A stretch of DNA of 13,479 nt from assembly GCA_029263945.1 (NCBI GenBank), contig JARIDM010000270.1, positions 1-13,479 on the forward strand, given 5' to 3'. The position numbers and the translations under genes were made by a program. Position 1 is the stretch's first letter; each line of letters begins with the position of its first letter. Origin of the DNA: Sporosarcina sp. GTDB lineage: Bacteria; Bacillota; Bacilli; Bacillales_A; Planococcaceae. Under the pieces are notes generated by a model. It made no database searches. It saw nothing but the letters and a program-made list of their open reading frames with translations, and had not been told where the DNA came from. Positions 7,346-12,952 of this stretch are shown here, one piece after another.

Positions 7346-7363
7346 TTACTCAGTGTAAGATTT
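7332..7363. repeat. Palindrome AAATCTTA/TAAGATTT plus a third half-site on the trxB promoter
   Basis: AAATCTTATAAGATTT (7332-7347) is a perfect 16-base palindrome. The half-site TAAGATTT recurs at 7356-7363, sixteen bases after its first copy, one and a half helical turns away. It covers the predicted -10 and start region, so it may be an operator. I cannot match it to a known regulator. Confidence 0.5.
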
Positions 7364-7381
7364 CTAGAGGAGGAAGTTCAA

Positions 7382-8332
7382 ATGGCAACAGAGAAAATTT
7401 ATGACGTAATAATTGTTGGTGCAGGCCCAGCTGGATTAACAGCGGCTGTTTATACATCACGTGGTAATCTCACGACATTGATGCTCGAAAGAGGCGCACC
7501 AGGCGGACAAATGGCATCAACGGAAGATATTGAAAATTATCCTGGATTTGAACATATATTAGGCCCGGATTTATCTACTAAAATGTTTGATCATGCGCGT
7601 AAATTTGGTGCAGATTATGCTTATGGTGATGTAACCGACATTGTCGACGGGAAAGAATACAAAACAATACATTGCGGCGAGCAAGTATACAAAGCGCGTG
7701 CAATCATTATTACAACGGGTGCAGAATATAGAAAAATGGGCATTCCAGGCGAAACTGAACTTACAGGAAGTGGCGTAAGTTATTGTGCAGTTTGTGATGG
7801 TGCATTTTTCCGAGGGAAAGAAATTATTGTTGTCGGTGGAGGAGATTCAGCGGTTGAAGAAGGTTCTTATTTAACACGCTTCGCTGATAAAGTAACAGTC
7901 ATTCACCGTCGTGATGAATTACGTGCGCAAAAGATTTTACAAGACCGTGCATTTGCCAATGAAAAAATGGAATTCATTTGGAATACAACAGTTAAAGAAG
8001 TAAATGAAAAAGATGGAAAGATTGGTTCTGTTACACTTCAATCAACAGTAGATGGAACCGAAAGAGAATTTGAAACGGATGGTATGTTTGTTTATGTAGG
8101 TATGGACCCATTAACAGCACCATTCGCTCATCTTGGCATACTCGATGAAAATGGCTATGTCGAGACGAATGAAGTAATGGAAACGAAAATTCCTGGTATT
8201 TATGCGGCTGGAGATGTTCGTGAAAAATTACTTCGCCAAATTGTAACAGCAACTGGTGATGGAAGTATTGCAGCACAAGCGGTTCAGCAATATATTGAAG
8301 AACTCAAAGATCAATTAACAATCGAAGCCTAA
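7382..8332 (+). CDS. trxB: Thioredoxin-disulfide reductase
   Basis: TrxB is an FAD enzyme that uses NADPH to reduce thioredoxin in the cytoplasm. The 316 residues fit the low-molecular-weight class. The FAD-binding GAGPAG is at 13-18, the redox pair Cys135-Ala-Val-Cys138 is in SYCAVCDG, the NADPH-binding GGGDSA is at 152-157, HRRDELRA reads the NADPH phosphate, and YAAGDVRE is the second FAD motif. The start ATG 7382 is eight bases after AGAGGAGG (7366-7373). It stands 97 bases after the TPR gene with its own probable promoter and a palindromic site. In B. subtilis trxB is essential and induced by disulfide stress through Spx. Confidence 0.97.
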   Translation: MATEKIYDVIIVGAGPAGLTAAVYTSRGNLTTLMLERGAPGGQMASTEDIENYPGFEHILGPDLSTKMFDHARKFGADYAYGDVTDIVDGKEYKTIHCGEQVYKARAIIITTGAEYRKMGIPGETELTGSGVSYCAVCDGAFFRGKEIIVVGGGDSAVEEGSYLTRFADKVTVIHRRDELRAQKILQDRAFANEKMEFIWNTTVKEVNEKDGKIGSVTLQSTVDGTEREFETDGMFVYVGMDPLTAPFAHLGILDENGYVETNEVMETKIPGIYAAGDVREKLLRQIVTATGDGSIAAQAVQQYIEELKDQLTIEA

Positions 8333-8357
8333 TATTACAGATTTTGTGGTCATGCGC

Positions 8358-8376
8358 AAATCGATTGTATCGATTT
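8358..8376. repeat. Inverted repeat AAATCGAT-TGT-ATCGATTT
   Basis: A perfect 8-base inverted repeat with a 3-base centre lies 25 bases after the trxB stop. The outer bases recall Zur-type sites (AAATCG...CGATTT), but the spacing differs from the known box, so no regulator is assigned. Confidence 0.4.
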
Positions 8377-8390
8377 AATCAGCTGTTGCT

Positions 8391-8424
8391 AGCCTTAAGG
8401 AGCCTCAAGTAAGAGATTAAGGCT
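8391..8424. repeat. Stem AGCCTTAA...TTAAGGCT in the trxB 3' region
   Basis: AGCCTTAA (8391-8398) and TTAAGGCT (8417-8424) form a perfect 8-base stem with an 18-base loop and no T-tract. Together with the repeat at 8358-8376 it gives the 350-base spacer 8333-8682 a structured first half. I see no credible small gene in that spacer. Confidence 0.35.
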
Positions 8425-8498
8425 TAGATTCTAACTTAATCATTCTTTAATGAAGTTGTAACAGTAATGCAATGTCTGAAGGGTATACTAAAGTAGAA

Positions 8499-8532
8499 AT
8501 ATCAATTGACCCCCCTTTTGATATAGTATAAT
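8499..8532 (+). promoter_or_regulatory. Promoter-like site inside an inverted repeat, just before a terminator
   Basis: TTGACC (8506-8511) and TATAAT (8527-8532) are 15 bases apart, short of the ideal 17. ATATCAA (8499-8505) and TTGATAT (8518-8524) form an inverted repeat that encloses the -35 box. A start near 8539 would fall at the foot of the terminator hairpin, giving an RNA of about 30-35 bases. Confidence 0.4.
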
Positions 8533-8535
8533 TTT

Positions 8536-8574
8536 AAACCGCCTTCCGCGTTTAGGAAGGCGGTTTTTCTTTTT
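8536..8574 (+). terminator. Strong intrinsic terminator after trxB
   Basis: A perfect 12-base stem (8536-8547 with 8555-8566, AAACCGCCTTCC/GGAAGGCGGTTT) has a 7-base loop and is followed by TTTTTCTTTTT ending at 8574. It closes trxB transcription about 200 bases after the stop codon. Confidence 0.92.
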
Positions 8575-8621
8575 GCGTTTTTTATTTATTAAATGTTGCA
8601 CTTAATTATATGCCTTTCGAA

Positions 8622-8650
8622 TGACGGACAGGTAGTTAAGTATGTATAAT
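8622..8650 (+). promoter_or_regulatory. Probable promoter of the NUDIX-rapZ-yvcK-whiA-crh operon
   Basis: A perfect TATAAT (8645-8650) has TGACGG (8622-8627) 17 bases before it, a weak -35. It lies between the terminator at 8536-8574 and the first gene, where the operon promoter is needed. Confidence 0.5.
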
Positions 8651-8682
8651 AGAACATAATGTATAAATAGAGTGGGGATGTA

Positions 8683-9159
8683 ATGATGCAACGAATCGCA
8701 AATTTACTCGTTATGAAAGACGACCAAGTTTTACTTTTAAAAAAACCACGTCGTGGATGGTATGTAGCACCAGGTGGGAAAATGGATACAGGCGAGTCAA
8801 TATATAATGCAGCTGTAAGAGAGTTTAAAGAAGAAACAGGAACTGAGCCTGTGAATGCACATTTGAAATGTGTTTATACGATGGTTATAAAGGATGAAAC
8901 AGATACAGTCGTAAATGATGAATGGATGTTGTTTACTTTTATTGCCGATGATTTAATTGGCAAACCCTTTACAACAACAGTTGAAGGTGAACTTGAATGG
9001 CATCCTGTCGAAAGTTTGAAAACGCTTCCGATGGCAGAAGGAGATCGAACAAATCTTCTTTTTGCAGTGTCACAACAGGGGATGCAGTATGGTACATTCT
9101 ATTACACGGAAGAATTTGAGTTATTAAAAGAGGAAATACAAAATTCATTGGAAGGATGA
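8683..9159 (+). CDS. yvcI: NUDIX hydrolase (YvcI type)
   Basis: NUDIX enzymes hydrolyse nucleoside diphosphates linked to another group. Of the 158 residues, 32-54 form the Nudix box G-x5-E-x7-REFKEETGT (Glu38, Arg46, Glu47, Glu50, Glu51), complete except that the last hydrophobic position is Thr54. Upstream KKPRRGWYVAPGGK is typical of the MutT/YvcI group. The start is ATG 8683, or ATG 8686 directly after it; the ribosome site is the G-rich stretch GTGGGGAT (8672-8679). It is the first gene of the operon and ends six bases before rapZ, as in B. subtilis yvcI-yvcJ. The substrate is unknown. NUDIX identity is sure, exact orthology likely. Confidence 0.88.
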   Translation: MMQRIANLLVMKDDQVLLLKKPRRGWYVAPGGKMDTGESIYNAAVREFKEETGTEPVNAHLKCVYTMVIKDETDTVVNDEWMLFTFIADDLIGKPFTTTVEGELEWHPVESLKTLPMAEGDRTNLLFAVSQQGMQYGTFYYTEEFELLKEEIQNSLEG

Positions 9160-9165
9160 TGAGCG

Positions 9166-10056
9166 ATGACTGAAAAACGTACCTATAATGATGATGTTGA
9201 ACTTGTTATTATTACGGGAATGTCTGGAGCTGGTAAAACTGTTGCTATGCAAAGTTTTGAAGACTTGGGATTTTATTGCATTGATAATTTACCACCCGAA
9301 TTACTTGTCACTTTCTTAGATTTAATGATGAAATCTGAAAATAAGATGAGACGTATTGCAGCGGTTATGGATACACGGGGCGGTAACTTGTTTGACTCAC
9401 TGGTAGGTGCATTGGATAAGCTGAGTGCAACAGACGGTGTATCGTTTCGGATACTGTTTTTAGATGCGGATGATGAAACGCTGGTAAGACGTTATAAAGA
9501 AAGCAGACGTTCACATCCACTTTCAGAAGGTGGATTACCCCTAGATGGGATTCGAAAAGAGCGAGAATTGCTATCCGAGTTAAGAGGACGTGCGCGTTCG
9601 ATTTTTAACACATCTGATATTCTTCCTAGGTCACTCAGGGAGAAAATTATAACAGAGTTCTCGTCTGGAATAGAGACGATTTTTAAGGTTAATTTTGTGT
9701 CTTTTGGCTTTAAGCATGGAATGCCAATTGATGCAGATGTTGTTTTTGATGTGCGTTTCCTGCCAAATCCATTTTATATTGAAGAACTAAAACCAAAGAC
9801 TGGCCTTGATACAGAAGTTTCTGAATATGTTCTGAAATGGAATGAGACAAAAATCCTCATTGAAAAACTAACTGATTTATTTAAGTTTTTAATCCCGCAG
9901 TATAAGAATGAAGGTAAATCGCAAGTCGTTATTGCATTTGGATGTACTGGCGGTCAGCACCGATCAGTGACATTAGCTGAATTCTTTGGTGCGCGATTTA
10001 GCGAAGAATACGGGGCGCTTATTTCACACCGTGACATTAAAAAGAGAAAGGGTTGA
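9166..10056 (+). CDS. rapZ: RNase adapter/nucleotide-binding protein RapZ (YvcJ)
   Basis: The 296 residues form a P-loop protein of the RapZ/YvcJ family. In enteric bacteria RapZ controls decay of the GlmZ small RNA and so glucosamine-6-phosphate synthesis. In B. subtilis YvcJ binds and hydrolyses GTP and affects competence, and its target differs. Seen are the Walker A GMSGAGKT (18-25), FYCIDNLPPELL, the family block RRSHPL, and the C-terminal conserved FGCTGGQHRSVTLAE (258 onward). ATG 9166 follows GGAAGGATG (9149-9157). The stop TGA 10054-10056 is four bases before the yvcK start, so translation is closely linked. The C-terminal tail is KKRKG. Confidence 0.95.
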   Translation: MTEKRTYNDDVELVIITGMSGAGKTVAMQSFEDLGFYCIDNLPPELLVTFLDLMMKSENKMRRIAAVMDTRGGNLFDSLVGALDKLSATDGVSFRILFLDADDETLVRRYKESRRSHPLSEGGLPLDGIRKERELLSELRGRARSIFNTSDILPRSLREKIITEFSSGIETIFKVNFVSFGFKHGMPIDADVVFDVRFLPNPFYIEELKPKTGLDTEVSEYVLKWNETKILIEKLTDLFKFLIPQYKNEGKSQVVIAFGCTGGQHRSVTLAEFFGARFSEEYGALISHRDIKKRKG

Positions 10057-10060
10057 CGTT

Positions 10061-11038
10061 ATGCCGCACGCCAAGCTTGTGAAAAAACTTGTCATATTTG
10101 GTGGTGGAACTGGCTTGTCAACACTTGTACGCGGGTTGAAGAAGCTTCCAATTGATATTACTGCAGTGGTTACCGTTGCAGATGATGGGGGAAGTTCTGG
10201 GCGGCTTCTTGATGAGTATGATATTCCGCCTCCAGGAGATGTCCGAAATGTCATGGCAGCACTGTCCGACGTTGAACCTCTTATTGAGAAGATGTTCCAA
10301 TATCGTTTTGCAATTTCGGAAGATTTAAAAGGTCATTCGTTAGGAAATTTAATGCTTGCGGCAATGACAGATATTACTGGAGATTTCGCTAGTGCAGTGC
10401 AGAAGATGAGCCAAGTTTTAAATATTAAAGGGCGTGTTTTACCAGCCGCCAATCAACGAATTACATTGCACGCAGAATTAGAGGACGGAACAATTGTAAC
10501 AGGAGAGTCTAAAATCCCAGTTTACGGTCGTAAAATTCAAAGGGTTTATTTATCACCACAAGAAGTACAACCTCTACCAGAGACAATCCGTGCGATTGAA
10601 GAGGCAGATCTTCTTGTCTTTGGACCTGGTAGTTTATATACGAGTATCTTGCCGACGTTGTTGGTACAAGAGATTCGTCAAGCAGTGTTGTCGTCTAGCG
10701 CGAAAAAAGTTTACATTTGTAATTTAACTACACAAGCGGGGGAAACGCTAGAATATTCTGCCTCGGAGCATGTCCAGGCTTTATATGATCATGCAGGAGA
10801 ACCTTTCATTGATACAGTGTTGTTAAATGAAGGTGATATTTCACCTCTTTTAGATATTGGAGAGTATGAAGGTTTTCCCCGTCCTGTGGAGCCTGATTTA
10901 GAGAAACTACAACAACTGGTGACAGAGGTTGTAGAAAAAGACATTGCGGTAATTACAGATGGTCATATTAGACATAAATCAGAAAAAGTTGCTACGTGGT
11001 TATTTGAGTGTATGGAAAGTGAAGATGAGAAGAAATAG
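10061..11038 (+). CDS. yvcK: Gluconeogenesis/cell-wall factor YvcK (GlmR, CofD-like)
   Basis: YvcK is a CofD-like UDP-sugar-binding protein. In B. subtilis (also named GlmR) it binds UDP-GlcNAc, stimulates GlmS and is needed on gluconeogenic carbon sources. ATG 10061 is chosen because AGAAAGGG (10044-10051) is nine bases upstream and the product begins with the family's KLVIFGGGTGLSTLVRGLK. Starts further upstream in the same frame would overlap rapZ and add unrelated residues. The 325 residues contain GGGTG near residue 14, VTVADDGGSSGRL, PPPGDVRN, GHSLGNL and GPGSLYTS. It lies between rapZ and whiA in the conserved order. Confidence 0.95.
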   Translation: MPHAKLVKKLVIFGGGTGLSTLVRGLKKLPIDITAVVTVADDGGSSGRLLDEYDIPPPGDVRNVMAALSDVEPLIEKMFQYRFAISEDLKGHSLGNLMLAAMTDITGDFASAVQKMSQVLNIKGRVLPAANQRITLHAELEDGTIVTGESKIPVYGRKIQRVYLSPQEVQPLPETIRAIEEADLLVFGPGSLYTSILPTLLVQEIRQAVLSSSAKKVYICNLTTQAGETLEYSASEHVQALYDHAGEPFIDTVLLNEGDISPLLDIGEYEGFPRPVEPDLEKLQQLVTEVVEKDIAVITDGHIRHKSEKVATWLFECMESEDEKK

Positions 11039-11068
11039 GCGTGAATATCGTCTGAAAGGCGGGAGAAA

Positions 11069-12016
11069 ATGTCATTCGCTTCCAGAACTAAGAAAGAAAT
11101 CACACAATTTGTTTCAGAAGATTGTTGCGTACGTGCAGAGGTATCTGCGTTTATTCGCATGAATGGCGCGCTTTCTTTTTCAAATAAAAACTTAAGTCTT
11201 GATGTACAAACGGAGAATGCGGCGATTGCGCGTCGATTATACTCTAATCTTAAGCGTTTGTATCCCTATAAGATTGAATTACTCGTTCGAAAAAAAATGC
11301 AATTGAAGAAAAACAACGTCTATATTTGTCGAATCCGAGAAGGAGCGAAGTCTTTACTAGAGGAATTGCTAATTTTAACGGGAAATTTTGAGTTTAAAAA
11401 TGAAATCCCTGCTGAAATTATCAAAAATGATTGCTGTAAACGCGCTTATTTGCGCGGCGCTTTCCTCGCGAGTGGTTCGGTCAACAATCCAGAGACTTCC
11501 TCTTATCATCTAGAGATTTTTTCGATTTATAAAGAGCACAGTGACGCGTTGGTGGAATTGATGAATACATTCCATCTGAATGCGAAATCAATTGAACGGA
11601 AAAATGGTTATATCGCTTATTTGAAAGAAGCAGAGAAAATTTCAGACTTTTTAGGGGTCGTCGGTGCACATGCAGGTCTTATGAAATTTGAAGACGTCCG
11701 AATTATTAGAGATATGCGTAATAGTGTAAATAGGCTTGTTAACTGCGAAACTGCGAATATGAATAAAACGATTAGTGCGGCACAGCGCCAAGTATCGAAT
11801 ATTAAATTCATACAAGAAACAGTGGGTTTGGATCAATTGCCTGATCGTCTGCAAGAGATTGCACAACTTCGTGTAGAACACCAAGACATTACCCTAAAAG
11901 AATTGGGTGAACTTGTGACGGGTGCAAAAGTTAGTAAATCTGGTGTGAACCATAGATTAAGAAAAATAGAAGAAATTGCTGAGAATCTCCGTACTGGCGG
12001 AATGGGTAACCCGTAA
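11069..12016 (+). CDS. whiA: DNA-binding protein WhiA
   Basis: WhiA is a DNA-binding protein with a LAGLIDADG-homing-endonuclease-like N-terminal part that has lost nuclease activity, and a C-terminal helix-turn-helix. It controls sporulation genes in Streptomyces and affects division and chromosome segregation in B. subtilis. The 315 residues match the usual length. Visible are SFASRTKKEI at the start, the core NDCCKRAYLRGAFLASGSVNNPE, MRNSVNRLVNCETAN, and the HTH region ITLKELGELVTGAKVSKSGVNHRLRKIEE (about 272-300). ATG 11069 follows GGGAG (11061-11065), 30 bases after yvcK. Confidence 0.96.
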   Translation: MSFASRTKKEITQFVSEDCCVRAEVSAFIRMNGALSFSNKNLSLDVQTENAAIARRLYSNLKRLYPYKIELLVRKKMQLKKNNVYICRIREGAKSLLEELLILTGNFEFKNEIPAEIIKNDCCKRAYLRGAFLASGSVNNPETSSYHLEIFSIYKEHSDALVELMNTFHLNAKSIERKNGYIAYLKEAEKISDFLGVVGAHAGLMKFEDVRIIRDMRNSVNRLVNCETANMNKTISAAQRQVSNIKFIQETVGLDQLPDRLQEIAQLRVEHQDITLKELGELVTGAKVSKSGVNHRLRKIEEIAENLRTGGMGNP

Positions 12017-12046
12017 AGACTCGTTTAAAAGGAAGGAGTTGTCAAC

Positions 12047-12304
12047 ATGGCAGAGAGAAAAGTTGCAGTAAATATTAAACCCGGTATACAGGCGAGGCAA
12101 GCGGCATTATTTGTTCAAGAAGCAAATCGATTTACTTCTGATATATTTATCCAAAAAGGAGATCGTCAAGTAAACGCTAAAAGTATCATGGGTGTGATGA
12201 GCCTTGCAATCGGAAAAGGAACTGAAATTACGCTGATGAGTAGTGGAAATGACGAGGAACAAGCGATTGAAACGCTTGCCTCCTTTGTTGAAAAAGGAAA
12301 TTAA
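12047..12304 (+). CDS. crh: Catabolite repression HPr-like protein Crh
   Basis: Crh is an HPr paralogue that cannot carry PTS phosphate on residue 15 but is phosphorylated by HprK on Ser46 and then acts as a CcpA cofactor. It also acts on other metabolic proteins such as methylglyoxal synthase. The 85 residues match HPr/Crh length. The sequence GIQARQAA shows Gln15 in place of the catalytic His15, which marks it as Crh rather than HPr. Ser46 is intact in AKSIMGVMSL. Gln18 replaces the nearly constant Pro18 of HPr and Crh. ATG 12047 is eight bases after GGAAGGAG (12031-12038), 30 bases after whiA. It is the last gene of the operon. Confidence 0.93.
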   Translation: MAERKVAVNIKPGIQARQAALFVQEANRFTSDIFIQKGDRQVNAKSIMGVMSLAIGKGTEITLMSSGNDEEQAIETLASFVEKGN

Positions 12305-12319
12305 ACAACTGCGAGATGG

Positions 12320-12357
12320 CTTCATTTTGTCATTTGAAATCGAAGAACGGTTTTTTT
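12320..12357 (+). terminator. Weak intrinsic terminator after crh
   Basis: CTTCATTTT (12320-12328) pairs with 12336-12345 through a single bulged C and one T-G pair, with a 7-base loop. Seven T (12351-12357) follow after a 5-base gap. The gap and AU-rich stem make it weaker than the other terminators in the window. Confidence 0.45.
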
Positions 12358-12368
12358 GCCCGCGCTCT

Positions 12369-12384
12369 CTTTGTTAATACAAAG
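12369..12384. repeat. Inverted repeat CTTTGT-TAAT-ACAAAG
   Basis: A perfect 6-base stem with a 4-base loop lies between the crh terminator and element B. No function is evident. Confidence 0.3.
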
Positions 12385-12413
12385 GAATTGGAAAAAAGGG
12401 TTTCACGATTTAT

Positions 12414-12443
12414 TTTACATAGTCACCCCGCGCCGATTATAGT
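12414..12443 (+). promoter_or_regulatory. Promoter-like site at the 5' edge of element B
   Basis: TTTACA (12414-12419) and TATAGT (12438-12443) are 18 bases apart, each matching SigA boxes at 5 of 6. A start near 12450 would place the first base just before the main helix of element B. No plus-strand protein gene follows until clpP, which has its own promoter. Confidence 0.45.
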
Positions 12444-12567
12444 CATATGCCATGTGATTTCATAATAAGATTTTACTGCTACACTGTCAGACCTATTGTT
12501 GAGTTGAACCTTTCTCGAAAGATAGATTGCGTCGTTGTAGTACAATAAGGTCATTGTGAAATTGACT
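12441..12567 (+). ncRNA. Element B: candidate structured RNA, related to element A
   Basis: ATTTCATAAT (12457-12466) pairs with ATTGTGAAAT (12553-12562), with one G-U. GACCTATTGT (12490-12499) pairs with ACAATAAGGTC (12542-12552) with one bulged base. The two 3' strands are adjacent, so the helices could stack. AGTCA (12441-12445) and TGACT (12563-12567) can close the element, and CTTT/AAAG (12510-12520 region) can form an inner hairpin. It has no reading frame and shares a CTGCTA box and the 3' block with element A. It lies in the 388-base gap between crh and the tRNA. The RNA family is unknown to me, and a MITE-like repeat is the main alternative. Confidence 0.45.
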
Positions 12568-12644
12568 CATATCATTCACGAGTGAATAAAGTTAAGTAAA
12601 CTTGTTTAAGATTAGGTAGAACTAGCAGCGCGTAGATTGTGGAT

Positions 12645-12676
12645 AAAAGAAAAACCCACTCACGAATGTGAATGGG
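12645..12676 (-). terminator. Intrinsic terminator of tRNA-Arg
   Basis: Read on the minus strand, CCCATTCAC pairs with GTGAGTGGG (one T-G pair) over the loop ATTC and is followed by TTTTTCTTTT. It begins 17 bases after the tRNA 3' end. Confidence 0.9.
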
Positions 12677-12692
12677 CGTACGTATTGAGAAA

Positions 12693-12764
12693 TGCCCTCG
12701 GCGGGAATCGAACCCACATCACAAGCTTCGGAGGCTTGCGTGTTATCCGTTACACTACGAGGAC
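12693..12764 (-). tRNA. tRNA-Arg, anticodon CCG
   Basis: The 72-base cloverleaf on the minus strand has acceptor arms GTCCTCG and CGAGGGC (one T-G pair), discriminator A, the anticodon stem CAAGC/GCTTG with loop CTCCGAA giving anticodon CCG, and the T arm GTGGG-TTCGATT-CCCGC. CCA is not encoded (TTT follows the discriminator). It reads the CGG arginine codon. A tRNA-Arg beside clpP also occurs in B. subtilis (trnQ-Arg). Confidence 0.96.
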
Positions 12765-12801
12765 GAAAAGGGTACATTCATGAGTACCGCGAGCATTCCA
12801 T

Positions 12802-12830
12802 ATTATACTCATGGAAAATGCTAAAAGCAA
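12802..12830 (-). promoter_or_regulatory. SigA promoter of tRNA-Arg
   Basis: On the minus strand TTGCTT (12830-12825) and a perfect TATAAT (12807-12802) are 17 bases apart. Transcription would start about 30 bases before the tRNA. An imperfect inverted repeat (12793-12801 with 12811-12821) surrounds the -10. Confidence 0.85.
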
Positions 12831-12851
12831 GGTCTTTATTTAAGCGTTATA

Positions 12852-12868
12852 TTTGACCTTTATTGACC
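12852..12868 (-). promoter_or_regulatory. CtsR operator of clpP
   Basis: Read on the minus strand the site is GGTCAAT-AAA-GGTCAAA. The CtsR heptad repeat is (A/G)GTCAAA-NAN-(A/G)GTCAAA, so it matches except for the last base of one heptad. It overlaps the -35 box of the clpP promoter. CtsR represses clpP, clpC and clpE in unstressed cells of Bacillota. Confidence 0.88.
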
Positions 12869-12882
12869 ATACTATGTATGAT
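12853..12882 (+). promoter_or_regulatory. SigA promoter of clpP
   Basis: TTGACC (12853-12858) and TATGAT (12877-12882) are 18 bases apart. The -35 lies in the first half of the CtsR site. Transcription would start near 12889, leaving a leader of about 65 bases. Confidence 0.7.
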
Positions 12883-12952
12883 AAAGCTATAGTTGAAATC
12901 GAAATACATTTCAGCAAACAACAAGTACATCCACCTTGAAGGAGGAAATAAA

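Noticed and set aside
8358..8376. Zur box
   Set aside because: The outer bases match AAATCG/CGATTT, but the total length and centre differ from the known Zur site. It lies after trxB rather than before a zinc-uptake gene.
9986..10060. Longer yvcK frame starting inside rapZ
   Set aside because: The extra 25 residues read the rapZ sequence in another frame. ATG 10061 has a proper ribosome site and gives the family N-terminus.
11432..11452. Possible cre site (TGTAAACGCGCTTA) within whiA
   Set aside because: The first half fits the CcpA box, but the second half lacks the required CA, and it lies deep in a coding region.
12645..12676. Bidirectional terminator that could also end a plus-strand RNA from element B
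   Set aside because: On the plus strand the hairpin is followed by CGTACG rather than a T-run, so it serves only the minus-strand tRNA.
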